In this document: one piece after another, positions 7,886 to 15,770 of the stretch
Numbering within the stretch: position 1 is the stretch's first letter
Layout: each line of letters starts with the position of its first letter
From: CAYREX01 sp964423505
GTDB lineage: Bacteria; Fermentibacterota; Fermentibacteria; Fermentibacterales; JCC-6
Direction of reading: 5' to 3'
Length of the DNA: 64,000 bases
Assembly (NCBI GenBank): GCA_964423505.1
Contig: CAYREX010000015.1
Coordinates: forward strand, 1 to 64,000
The notes under the pieces: generated by a model
The model's database searches: none
What the model was told of the DNA's origin: nothing
What the model saw: only the letters and a program-made list of their open reading frames with translations
Made by a program: the position numbers and the translations under genes

Positions 7886-9709
7886 ATGCGCGCTACGCTG
7901 ATAGTACTATGGATTGCCGGTGCCGCAATTGCCGGTACGGCCGAACAGACCGACTGGTCGGGCGGTGACGGCGTGATAGGGCCGGTCATCGACTGGGGAG
8001 ATCAATTCTATTCGGATACCGATGTTAACTGGTCATCTGATCCAGGCGAGGTTTCTCTAGGATACAGTCCCGTTGAGCACACGGTTGAGCAGAACTTCGA
8101 CGGAGCATATTCAGTCTATGCCGAGGACGTCGACGGAGACGGAGACATGGATGTACTGGGAGCCTCGTACTACGACGACGACATCACCTGGTGGGAGAAC
8201 GATGACGGCTCGGGCACCAGCTGGACCGAGCATACGATTGATGCGAACTTCGACGGAGCAGGGTCAGTCTATGCCCAGGATGTCAACGGTGACGGCGACA
8301 TGGACGTACTGGGAGCTGCCGACGACGACTACGACATCACCTGGTGGGAGAACGACGACGGATCGGGAACCAGTTGGACCGAGCATACGGTTGATGGGTA
8401 CTTCTACGGAGCAGAGTCAGTCTACGCCCAGGACGTCAACGGTGACGGAGACATGGATGTGCTGGGAGCTTCAGTTTCCAACGACAACATCACCTGGTGG
8501 GAGAACGACGACGGATCGGGCACCAGTTGGACCGAGCATACGGTTGATGGGGACTTCTGGGGAGCAATTTCAGTCTACGCCGAGGACGTCGACGGTGACG
8601 GAGACATGGACGTGCTGGGAGCCGCCGCCGTCGACGACGACATCACCTGGTGGGAGAACGTCGATGGCTCGGGCACCAGTTGGACCGAGCGTACGATTGA
8701 TGGGAACTTCCGTGGAACACATTCAGTCTATGCCCAGGACGTCGACGGTGACGGAGACATGGACGTGCTGGGAGCAGCCATATCGGCCGACGACATCACC
8801 TGGTGGGAGAACGATGACGGCTCGGGCACCAGCTGGACCGAGCATACGATTGATGCGAACTTCGACGGAGCAGAGTCAGTCTATGCCCAGGATGTTGATG
8901 GAGACGGGTACATGGATGTGCTGGGGGCTGCCTATGGGACTGACGACATCACCTGGTGGGAGAACGGCGACGGTTCGGGCACCAGTTGGACCGAGCATAC
9001 CGTTGATGCGAACTTCGACGGAGCAGCGTCAGTCTATGCCCAGGACGTTGATGGAGACGGGTACATGGACGTGCTGGGAGCAGCCTTCTTGGCCATGGAC
9101 ATTACCTGGTGGGATGCAACGAACTTCGCTTCCGAAGGCCGCCTGGAATCAAGCATACTGGATGTACAGGAGAGCCCTGAATGGCAGGACATAGACTGGA
9201 CCTGCACGGAGCCTGCCGGTACAAGCGTAGGGTTTCAGGTACGGGCATCCGCCGATCCAGACAGCATGGGGGCCTGGTCGGATACGCTCTTCTCTCCGGA
9301 CAGCCTGTCAGGAGTACTCGCCGACGGTGACAGTCTCTTCCAGTACAGGGCCATTCTTCACACCGACGACCCAAGCCTGTCGCCCATATTGGACAGCGTG
9401 AGCGTCTCTTGGGAGCTTTGGACTGGCGTAGAGGGTGAGACCGGCAGTCCGGTGGGGGTGTTCGCACTTCGCGGCGCCGTGCCCAACCCGGCCCGGGGTG
9501 TTGCCCTGGTGAGATTCTCCCTGCCCGGGGAGGGTCCGGCCGAGCTCCTGGTCTACGATGTTGCCGGACGTGTGGTGAGCAGGAATTCGGATGTTCTTCC
9601 CGCCGGGAGGCATCAGATCGAGCTGGAGGGCCTTGCCGCAGGGGTGTACCTGGTCAGGCTCAGCGCTGGGGATCTCACTGCTACGGAGCGCTTCGTAGTC
9701 ACCCGCTAG
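7886..9709 (+). CDS. Secreted FG-GAP/VCBS beta-propeller protein with C-terminal sorting domain
   Basis: The start ATG 7886 follows an AGAAGGG ribosome binding site. A signal peptide (MRATLIVLWIAGAAIAGTA) is followed by QTDWSGG...GPVIDWGDQFY, a pre-domain also seen in the fragment at 10120. Residues ~75-410 hold seven near-identical 51-residue repeats (SVYAEDVDGDGDMDVLGA ... DDITWWENDDGSGTSWTEHT). The DxDGDGxxD loops are calcium-binding FG-GAP/VCBS blades, giving a seven-bladed propeller. A beta-sandwich follows, then a FlgD-like sorting tag (VPNPARG, LLVYDVAGRVV, LPAGRHQIELEGLAAGVYLVRL) at the C-terminus. It is probably exported and surface-attached or released. Its ligand is unknown. Confidence 0.8.
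   Translation: MRATLIVLWIAGAAIAGTAEQTDWSGGDGVIGPVIDWGDQFYSDTDVNWSSDPGEVSLGYSPVEHTVEQNFDGAYSVYAEDVDGDGDMDVLGASYYDDDITWWENDDGSGTSWTEHTIDANFDGAGSVYAQDVNGDGDMDVLGAADDDYDITWWENDDGSGTSWTEHTVDGYFYGAESVYAQDVNGDGDMDVLGASVSNDNITWWENDDGSGTSWTEHTVDGDFWGAISVYAEDVDGDGDMDVLGAAAVDDDITWWENVDGSGTSWTERTIDGNFRGTHSVYAQDVDGDGDMDVLGAAISADDITWWENDDGSGTSWTEHTIDANFDGAESVYAQDVDGDGYMDVLGAAYGTDDITWWENGDGSGTSWTEHTVDANFDGAASVYAQDVDGDGYMDVLGAAFLAMDITWWDATNFASEGRLESSILDVQESPEWQDIDWTCTEPAGTSVGFQVRASADPDSMGAWSDTLFSPDSLSGVLADGDSLFQYRAILHTDDPSLSPILDSVSVSWELWTGVEGETGSPVGVFALRGAVPNPARGVALVRFSLPGEGPAELLVYDVAGRVVSRNSDVLPAGRHQIELEGLAAGVYLVRLSAGDLTATERFVVTR
8111..9110 (+). repeat. Seven 153-bp in-frame tandem repeats
   Basis: The sequence TCAGTCTA(T/C)GCC recurs at 8111, 8264, 8417, 8570, 8723, 8876 and 9029, spaced exactly 153 bases. 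Each unit encodes one propeller blade. High nucleotide identity between units, beyond what protein constraint needs, suggests recent duplication or gene conversion. Confidence 0.9.
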
Positions 9710-9783
9710 GGTCCTTCGTGCAGGGGCGCAGGAACGAGCATCTCGACTAGGCGGGGCGAAATGTGTCCCGGCTCCGGAGGGCA

Positions 9784-9913
9784 GGACTGGGTCGGAGTTC
9801 TCGCCGCAGGATATCACTCCGTAGATCTGTATGCACTCTCATCCAGCAACTACATCTGCCGGATGAGGGCGGGGGCTTCCGAGGCGACGCGGCGTTTCGC
9901 TGTCATAGAGTAG
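9784..9913 (+). pseudogene. Orphan C-terminal sorting-domain fragment
   Basis: One plus-strand frame reads LAAGYHSVDLYALSSSNYICRMRAGASEATRRFAVIE and ends at TAG 9911-9913. This is the last strand pair of the same sorting tag that ends the protein at 9709. The rest of the parent gene is missing. It shows that a second sorting-tag protein once lay here and was deleted. Confidence 0.6.
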
Positions 9914-9954
9914 CTGGCGGGGTTCGAAAGCGTCCAATACGGGGCACCACGGCC

Positions 9955-9984
9955 CAAACGGGCAAGGCTTGCCTTGCCCGTTTG
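9955..9984. repeat. Perfect hairpin 1 (14-bp stem, 2-base loop)
   Basis: CAAACGGGCAAGGC is followed by TT and its exact reverse complement. It is adjacent to a second perfect hairpin, 3 bases further on. No T-tract follows, so it is more likely a REP/MITE-type palindrome than a classic terminator. Confidence 0.75.
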
Positions 9985-9987
9985 AGC

Positions 9988-10015
9988 GATGGAGTTTGCA
10001 GTCGCAAACTCCATC
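9988..10015. repeat. Perfect hairpin 2 (12-bp stem, 4-base loop)
   Basis: GATGGAGTTTGC, loop AGTC, then the exact reverse complement. It forms a pair with the hairpin at 9955-9984 in a stretch of about 200 bases that otherwise holds no gene. Confidence 0.75.
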
Positions 10016-10119
10016 CCTTCCGCAGGCCGCAGAGCCACATGCCCTCCGGCTTTTCCACCTCAGCAGATTTCTTGACGGATGTTTCCATCCCGTCGATACT
10101 CTCAAGGGAAGGGAATGAA

Positions 10120-10233
10120 ATGAAGCTGCCTGTTGCCGCCGCAATGCTCCTCTATTGCGTATCTCTTGCAGATCATGCAATCCAGATCGACTGGTCAGGT
10201 GGGCCAGGGGCCTGGGGCCCGGTCACAGACTGA
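10120..10233 (+). pseudogene. N-terminal fragment of a secreted VCBS-type protein
   Basis: ATG 10120 follows a good ribosome binding site (AGGGAAGGG). It opens 37 residues: signal peptide MKLPVAAAMLLYCVSLADHA, then IQIDWSGGPGAWGPVTD, then TGA. The mature start matches the N-terminus of the FG-GAP protein at 7886 (TDWSGG..GVIGPVIDW). The remainder is missing and repeat copy E begins about 50 bases later, so the gene was probably decapitated by the event that placed copy E. Confidence 0.65.
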
Positions 10234-10278
10234 TATCCGCTGTATCGCTCTGTGCCTCTAACACCAGATTGCAGCCTT

Positions 10279-10848
10279 CTACTATACGGCATGTACAGCC
10301 ATGCGTGGCGGGGCAGGGAGCACCGGCAGCGGATCTCGACGACAGAGCACGATCAGACGGTGCTGCCGGAGGAGGAGAATACCTCTCCCCGCTCCAGCCG
10401 CAGGCGGCGCATGTGGGCGATCCTGTTGCAGCGGGTGTGGGACATCGATGCCCTGAAGTGCCCCAGCTGCGGTGGCCGCATGCGGGTCACCTCGGTCATG
10501 GAGCGTCCCGCGGTCATCAGGCGCATCCTGGAGCATCTGGATCTATGGGTGGAGGAGGAGCCCAGACCGACGCCCGTGCCGCTCAAGCCTGTTTTCGACC
10601 CCGATGCGGACTACGTGACCTGGCGGGACGACGTGCCGGAGATAGAGGCCGGGTGAAAGTCGTCCGGGCTGGTAGGGGAAGGTGCCGCTAGGGAACTCTC
10701 TCATGCTGTTGTCTCTTGAGAGATTCGTTGACCGGCCGCGGGATGCCGGACATGCTACGAAGCGGTGCCGGATGCGGGAAGAGAGCGAGCTATGGAGCAG
10801 GATTCGGGAGGCATGGTCTGAGGGAGCTAAATCCAGTTTCCTATTGGC
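10279..10848 (+). mobile_element. Repeat copy E: longest transposase C-terminal remnant plus leader
   Basis: An open frame of up to 134 residues runs to TGA 10654-10656. It includes YGMYSHAWRGREHRQRIS, the Arg-rich segment, the CxxC pair (KCPSCGG) and the tail WRDDVPEIEAG. The YGxYSxxxRG start matches the region just after the catalytic domain of IS91-type transposases, so this copy reaches furthest into the gene. The leader ends at AAATCCAGTTTCCTATTGGC. Its -10 box is the only altered one in the array (CATGCT at 10751-10756). Confidence 0.85.
10728..10756 (+). promoter_or_regulatory. Outward promoter of copy E, weakened -10
   Basis: TTGACC at 10728-10733, 17 bases, CATGCT at 10751-10756. 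The T-to-C change at the first -10 base should reduce activity. A separate promoter-like pair occurs downstream at 10904-10932. Confidence 0.45.
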
Positions 10849-10903
10849 TTTCTCATTAACTCTGCTTTAAGTGCTTTCCTCGCTCTTTCCTGAATCTTGC
10901 TAT

Positions 10904-10932
10904 TTGAGCATTGGCTTTGAAGTTAATATGCT
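10904..10932 (+). promoter_or_regulatory. Candidate promoter of the small lipoprotein gene
   Basis: TTGAGC at 10904-10909, exactly 17 bases, TATGCT at 10927-10932, 42 bases before ATG 10974. It is unrelated in sequence to the repeat leader apart from the hexamers, and lies where the array copy's own -10 box is damaged. Confidence 0.5.
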
Positions 10933-10973
10933 TCATATTGTTCGTTGTGCAGATTTCATTCAAAGGAGGGAAG

Positions 10974-11324
10974 ATGCCACGCAAAGTCATCATGTTCTTG
11001 CTTCTTGGAGCTTTTGTTGTTTCCGGCTGCGGCGGTGAAAGTGATACACCATCCTCCAGTGTTGATACCAGCGACCCTCTGCAGGTTGCCGAAGCTTTTT
11101 ACTACGCGGTTGAACAAGGGGACGTAGATGCTGCACTGGAGTACGTGGACCCTGAGATGGTGAGTGATTTCAGGTCTGCCATGAGCGGGGGAATGCCCAG
11201 CTTTCCCTCGGATTACGAGGTAATGGTAATGACTGAAGGCGATGAGGCCGAGGCCAACGTTACCGGCGCGGACCTTGAGATAGATATGGTGCTGATCGAC
11301 GGGGAGTGGTGGGTAACCAGATAG
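10974..11324 (+). CDS. Small exported lipoprotein, NTF2/DUF4878-like
   Basis: A 116-residue lipoprotein. ATG 10974 follows a strong AAAGGAGG site. The signal peptide ends in VVSGC. The mature part has the pattern DPLQVAEAFYYAVEQGDVDAALEYVDPEM, then strands ending in DGEWWVTR, as in DUF4878 and related cystatin/NTF2-like lipoproteins with an alpha helix packed on a short sheet. The function is unknown; such proteins often act in envelope stress or ligand binding. It is the only complete gene between repeat copies E and F. Confidence 0.65.
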   Translation: MPRKVIMFLLLGAFVVSGCGGESDTPSSSVDTSDPLQVAEAFYYAVEQGDVDAALEYVDPEMVSDFRSAMSGGMPSFPSDYEVMVMTEGDEAEANVTGADLEIDMVLIDGEWWVTR

Positions 11325-11357
11325 AGCTTCTGCGGGCTATTCCTGCTTTGGCTGCTA

Positions 11358-11490
11358 CTTTCTGGCTTTAAGCTTCCACCAGAGGACTATAGCGGTCGAA
11401 TCAAGCGAGACTACAGTGACAAGGGTCTTATTATCGCCGTAGTCGTTATAGCCGAATACCAGCCTGAGCACTAAAACACTATCGTTCCCA
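11358..11490 (-). pseudogene. Gene fragment of unknown family
   Basis: A minus-strand frame without a start reads GNDSVLVLRLVFGYNDYGDNKTLVTVVSLDS and then AIVLWWKLKARK before a stop. Composition is AT-rich compared with neighbours. It looks like the C-terminal end of a real protein whose 5' part was lost towards repeat copy F. I do not recognise it. Confidence 0.3.
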
Positions 11491-11532
11491 TGTGTTCCTC
11501 CTCAATATGCTAATATTGCAAGATGGCTTGTT

Positions 11533-11955
11533 TATCGACGCCCTTTCGTGCCCCCTGTGCGGAGGTCGCATGAGCGCCATCTCGTCGTAGAGCGTCCCAC
11601 GGTCATCAGGCGCATCCTGGAGCATCTCGACCTGTGGATGGAGGAGGAGCCCAGACCGACCCCCGCGCCGCTTGAGCTGGTCTGCGAACCTGATGCGGAC
11701 TACATGCACTGGCGGGACGACGTGCCTGAGATCGAGGTCGGGTGAGAGCGAGAGCTGCCCGGGCCAGTAGGGGAGCTGTGCCCCTGGGGAGCCTTTTCAT
11801 GCTGTTGTCGCTTGAGAGGTTCGTTGACCGGCTGCATGATGCCTGATATGCTTCAATGTGGTACCGGATATGAGAAGATAGGGGAAGATAGCGTACCATG
11901 AAGCAGGATTCGGGAGGCGGGTTCGGAAGGTGCATAATCCAGGTTCCTATTGGCC
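11533..11955 (+). mobile_element. Repeat copy F: transposase C-terminal fragment plus leader (subtype D/F)
   Basis: Homology begins near 11533 (FIDALSCPLCGGRMSAIS in a frame broken near 11587) and continues as an open frame from VVERPTVIRRILEHL to TGA 11743-11745. The leader is nearly identical to that of copy D, including the extra segment after the -10 box, and ends at TTCCTATTGGCCAT. The D and F copies are therefore the most recent duplicates. Confidence 0.8.
11824..11852 (+). promoter_or_regulatory. Outward promoter of copy F
   Basis: TTGACC at 11824-11829, 17 bases, TATGCT at 11847-11852, 135 bases upstream of the next gene start. Confidence 0.6.
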
Positions 11956-11986
11956 ATTTGCCCCAAGGGGTTGGAGGGGAGAATCC

Positions 11987-13333
11987 ATGAGGCTGGCACC
12001 CGGTTTGGTTCTGGTATTGCTCATCTTTGTCATCGGCGCGAGCGCGGATGACTGGCAGCTCACCGTTATCGACTCCCAAGGCGATGTGGGAGCCTTCCCG
12101 TCGATTTCCCTGGACGGCTCGGGAAATCCCTCGATCTCGTACTACGACTGGTCGGAGGGAAACCTCAAGTTCGCTTGCTTTGACGGAGCCGACTGGCAGA
12201 CGGAAACGGTCCTCACCACCGGCGACCTCGGATGCTTCACCTCGATGGCCCACGATACCCTGGACCATCCGCAGATATCCCATTTCGACGTCACCAACGA
12301 GGATTTGAGGTTCGCATATCACAACGGCTCCGAATGGCTTTTCGAGACGGTCAACGAATCGGGGAATGTAGGACAGTACAGCTCGCTGGACTGCTCGGAG
12401 GGCGGTACATTCATCTGCTATTCCGACGCCACCAACGGATACCTGGAGATGGCGCACTTCACCGGATCGGGCTGGATAAGGGAGACCGTGGACGACTCCG
12501 GGAACGTCGGCGAACACGTCTCGCTGTCGATGGCCTCTTCGGGGTTCCCGCATATTGCATACTACGACGAAGCCTCCGGGGACCTGAAGTACGCTCGTTA
12601 CGAAGAGGGTCCGGGATGGCAGTACGAGGACGTGGATACCGCCGGCAACGTAGGATGGTATCCTTCGATAGCAGTGGATGCGTCCGGCAATCCCCACATC
12701 TCCTACTTCGACGTGTCGAATGAGTATCTCAAGTACGCCCACCACAACGGTACCGAATGGGAGATCGTCGACATTGCATACCTCGGGGAGGATGTGGGAT
12801 CCGTTTCGAACACCTCCATCGCCCTAGACCTCTCGGAGGAGCCGCACATCAGCTACCAGGATTTTGCCGACGAGAACCTCCAGCACGCCCATCTGGAGGG
12901 CTCGAGCTGGGTGGCGGAGGACGTAGACACAACCGCGAACAACACGGGCTACTGCAGTGCCATCGCCCTGGATCAGGACGGTTTCGTCCATATAGCCTAC
13001 TACGATATGACCGAATACGCCCTGAAGTACGCCTACAACGGCCCACCCGCGGGACTGAATGACGATGCTGTGCCGGGATGGTGCACATTCGCACGACCAG
13101 TCCCCAACCCCTGCACCAACGGCACGGCAATGTCCTTCGTTCTGACCGCAGCCTCTACCGTGGAACTGGAGGTCTACAGTTCCTCCGGGAGGTTGGTCGC
13201 CCGAGTTCCACCGGAGCACTACACCTCCGGCGAGCACCAGGTTCAGCTGCCCGATATGCCTCCTGGAGTCTATCTCTGTCGGGTAGTCGCAGAAGGCCTG
13301 ACCTATACCGGGAGCTTCGTGGATATAGAGTAG
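11987..13333 (+). CDS. Secreted BNR-like repeat protein with C-terminal sorting domain
   Basis: ATG 11987 follows GGAGGGGAG. After a signal peptide (LVLVLLIFVIGASA), about eight repeats of ~45 residues follow the pattern GxxVGxxPSIAxDxSGNPHISYxDxxxxxLKYAxxxGxxWxxExVD, a beta-propeller unit of the BNR/Asp-box or sialidase-like type. Calcium or catalytic residues are not evident, so a binding or structural role is more likely than catalysis. The C-terminus is a sorting tag (ARPVPNPCTNGTAMSFVL, LEVYSSSGRLVARV, LPDMPPGVYLCRVV). It is probably exported to the cell surface. It lies alone after repeat copy F. Confidence 0.75.
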   Translation: MRLAPGLVLVLLIFVIGASADDWQLTVIDSQGDVGAFPSISLDGSGNPSISYYDWSEGNLKFACFDGADWQTETVLTTGDLGCFTSMAHDTLDHPQISHFDVTNEDLRFAYHNGSEWLFETVNESGNVGQYSSLDCSEGGTFICYSDATNGYLEMAHFTGSGWIRETVDDSGNVGEHVSLSMASSGFPHIAYYDEASGDLKYARYEEGPGWQYEDVDTAGNVGWYPSIAVDASGNPHISYFDVSNEYLKYAHHNGTEWEIVDIAYLGEDVGSVSNTSIALDLSEEPHISYQDFADENLQHAHLEGSSWVAEDVDTTANNTGYCSAIALDQDGFVHIAYYDMTEYALKYAYNGPPAGLNDDAVPGWCTFARPVPNPCTNGTAMSFVLTAASTVELEVYSSSGRLVARVPPEHYTSGEHQVQLPDMPPGVYLCRVVAEGLTYTGSFVDIE

Positions 13334-13552
13334 GCCACGTGGAGCGGATTCCCGCGTGCCTCTGCGGAGAAGAGGTGGTCTCCGGAGTAGCTGTACGCAT
13401 CAGATACTTGGGCGGTGTATAGGCCAGAGCGGCCCCAGATCCTCCCCGACCATCAGCGTGGACGGAGTACGGAGGGATCATGTAGCGCTTCTCCAGAGGC
13501 TGCACTTCCTGCACCACAGGAGGCTTCTGCCGTAGCTCTGCAGCTGCGCGCG

Positions 13553-13992
13553 GAAGTCGATCACCACCTTCCTGCACGAGGCCACCGGCCGCCGCGACGT
13601 CTTCCCGGGCGGCGTGCTGGTCCCCCGGACCTTCGGCGGTCATGCCAACTGGCCCCCCCATGTCCACGGCCTGCTCACGGACACCTGCCGTGACCGGAAG
13701 GGCAACACGTTCCCGCTGCCACCAATCACCGACCAGGAACTGAAGGGTATCGAAGAGGTCTTTCGCTCCCTCGTACTGCAGATGCTCCTGAAAGAGGAGA
13801 AGCTGTTTCCAGATCTCGCGGAGAAGATGCGGAGCTGGAAGCACAGCGGTTTCCGGGATCTCCCGGGAACCTCATGTTACCGGATATGCAGGCTTCTCCG
13901 TCTACCGGGGGGGAGCCGGTCGAGGACGAGGAGGGGAGAAGGGCTCTTTCGGAGTACCTGTCCAGGGCTCCCTTCTCGCTGGAGCGGATGAC
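13553..13992 (+). pseudogene. IS91-type transposase, central fragment
   Basis: One frame reads TTFLHEATGRRDVFPGG, VPRTFGGHANWPPHVHGLL, LPPITDQELKGIEEVFRSL, KEEKLFPDLAEKMRSWKHSGF. This is the region of IS91-family transposases around the conserved HxH metal motif (HVHGLL). After a ~40-base insertion and a seven-G run that shifts the frame, the sequence resumes as FSVYRGEPVEDEEGRRALSEYL and LSRAPFSLERMTV. The catalytic tyrosines and the C-terminal zinc-ribbon part are not included. The C-terminal parts are exactly what copies A-F carry, so this piece and the array derive from one element type. It is non-functional. Confidence 0.75.
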
Positions 13993-14103
13993 GGTCACGG
14001 AGGGTGGCGGTTCGGTTAGCTAATGCGGCGAGCGGTTCCATCCCGGCCTCGGCCGCAACTTCGAGGTGTGTTTGGAAAGCACGGATAGGGAGGCAGGCCC
14101 TGT

Positions 14104-15273
14104 ATGGAGAGGCTCGTAACGTCGGATTTCAAGCTCGGCATCATCGCCGGTGGCCAGCTCGGCAAGATGCTGGCGCTGGCGGCCAGCCAGTGGGACGTCA
14201 AGACGTACGTCCTCGACTCGGATCCGCACTGCCCGGCTTCCACCGTTTGCACCCGGCTTGTCTCGGGCGATTACAGGGATTTTCATGCGGTTCGGGCGTT
14301 TGGGCGCCAGGTCGACATGGTTACCTTTGAGATTGAGCATGTGAACGTGGAGGCGCTTCGGCAGCTCAAGGACGAAGGGCGGCGCATCTCTCCCGATCCG
14401 GATGTGCTTGCGATGATCCAGGACAAAGGCCGGCAGAAGCAGTTCTTCCAGCGGCAGGGGGTTCCCAGCGCGGCTTTTTCGCTGTATCCGAACCGCGAGG
14501 AAATCCTGCGGGCGGTGAAGAACGGCCGGTGCCGGATCCCGTTCGTGCAGAAGGGAAGGACCGCCGGATACGACGGGAAGGGCGTCGTGGTGGTCCGCCA
14601 GCCGGACGATCTCGACAGGCTGCTGGACGTCGCCTCGGTGGTCGAGGACGCCGTCGATGTGGAGAAGGAGCTCTCCGTGATTGTCGCCCGCAACCCGCGC
14701 GGCCAGACGGCGTGCTTCCCGCCGGTGGAAATGGTGTTCAACCAGGATGCGAACCTGGTGGAGATGCTCGTCAGCCCGGCCCAGGTCGATGAGGGGATCA
14801 AGCGCGAGGCTACGCGATTGGCGTGCCGGATGGTGGAGCAATGCGACCTGGTGGGCGTTCTGGCCGTCGAGATGTTTCTGGACAGGGCCGGCGAACTGTG
14901 GGTCAACGAGATTGCTCCGCGGCCCCACAACTCCGGGCACCACACGATCGAAAGCGCCGTTACTTCTCAGTATGAGCAGCACTTGCGGGCGATCTTCGAC
15001 TTTCCGCTCGGAAGCACGGAGTTGAAGCGCCCGGCGGTGTTGATGAACCTGCTGGGGGAAAGGGGGCACGAGGGGCCGGTGCGGTACCATGGATTGACCG
15101 AGAGCATTGGGCTGCCCGGAGTCAAGATCCATATCTACGGCAAGAAGGAAACATGGCCCTTCCGCAAAATGGGGCACGTAACGATCGTCGCCCCGTCGAT
15201 CGAGCAGGCCAGGCAACACGCAGAACAGGTCAAGCAACGCGTAAAGGTGGGGTCATGGAAAAGCCGAAGGTAG
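14104..15273 (+). CDS. purK: N5-carboxyaminoimidazole ribonucleotide synthase
   Basis: PurK converts AIR, bicarbonate and ATP to N5-CAIR in purine synthesis. The 389-residue product begins with the family's nucleotide-binding start (LGIIAGGQLGKMLALAASQWD), has VTFEIEHVNVEAL and shows ATP-grasp motifs (RTAGYDGKGVVVV, ELSVIVARN, VNEIAPRPHNSGHHTIE), all intact. Length is typical. It overlaps purE by 19 bases, so the two are co-translated. Codon use differs from the main genome (few ATA codons, mostly CGG/CGC for Arg). With the flanking transposase fragment, this suggests the pair was acquired. No upstream purine regulatory RNA is visible. Confidence 0.93.
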   Translation: MERLVTSDFKLGIIAGGQLGKMLALAASQWDVKTYVLDSDPHCPASTVCTRLVSGDYRDFHAVRAFGRQVDMVTFEIEHVNVEALRQLKDEGRRISPDPDVLAMIQDKGRQKQFFQRQGVPSAAFSLYPNREEILRAVKNGRCRIPFVQKGRTAGYDGKGVVVVRQPDDLDRLLDVASVVEDAVDVEKELSVIVARNPRGQTACFPPVEMVFNQDANLVEMLVSPAQVDEGIKREATRLACRMVEQCDLVGVLAVEMFLDRAGELWVNEIAPRPHNSGHHTIESAVTSQYEQHLRAIFDFPLGSTELKRPAVLMNLLGERGHEGPVRYHGLTESIGLPGVKIHIYGKKETWPFRKMGHVTIVAPSIEQARQHAEQVKQRVKVGSWKSRR

Positions 15274-15770
15274 GTATCATCATGGGGTCGGATTCCGACC
15301 TTCCGGTCATGCAGCAGGCGGCGGACATCCTGGAGGAGTTTGGCGTCCCCTACGAGTTGACGGTCGTTTCCGCACATCGCACGCCCAAGCGGATGCTCGA
15401 GTATGCGGAGGGGGCCGACGGGAGGGAGCTGGAGGTGGTGATCGCCGGGGCCGGCGGCGCCGCCCATCTACCGGGGATGGTCGCATCGATCTGCCCACTG
15501 CCGGTGATCGGCGTTCCCGTGCGTTCCTCGAACTCCATCGACGGGTGGGACTCGGTGCTCTCGATCCTGCAGATGCCCGGAGGCGTTCCCGTGGCCACGG
15601 TGGCCCTCAACGGCGCGAAGAACGCCGGTTTGCTGGCCGTGCAGATCCTCTCCGTCGGGGACCGGCGCCTGCGGGACCGGCTCATCGAATACAAGCGGGA
15701 GCTGGGCCGTTCGGTCATGCGCAAGGCGGACCGGCTCGCCGCGAGATTCAAGCCGACACTTGACGCGTAG
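15255..15770 (+). CDS. purE: N5-carboxyaminoimidazole ribonucleotide mutase
   Basis: PurE rearranges N5-CAIR to CAIR, the step after PurK. The 171-residue protein carries the class I signature GSDSDLPVM near the N-terminus, VVSAHRTP (catalytic His) and IAGAGGAAHLPGM, then GVPVRSSNSIDGWDSVLSI and GGVPVATVALNGAKNAGLLA. I chose the internal ATG 15255 because it gives the standard N-terminus MEKPKVGIIMG and is preceded by GGTGGGG. It is translationally coupled to purK. With PurK present, the bacterial two-step route is used rather than class II PurE. Confidence 0.94.
   Translation: MEKPKVGIIMGSDSDLPVMQQAADILEEFGVPYELTVVSAHRTPKRMLEYAEGADGRELEVVIAGAGGAAHLPGMVASICPLPVIGVPVRSSNSIDGWDSVLSILQMPGGVPVATVALNGAKNAGLLAVQILSVGDRRLRDRLIEYKRELGRSVMRKADRLAARFKPTLDA

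Noticed and set aside
8111..9110. Regular repeats considered as a CRISPR array
   Set aside because: The 153-bp units are fully coding and in frame, with no short repeat-spacer alternation and no cas genes.
13155..13844. Minus-strand ORF of 229 codons after the BNR-like gene
   Set aside because: The plus strand carries clear IS91-transposase sequence in the same place; the minus frame spans two unrelated regions.
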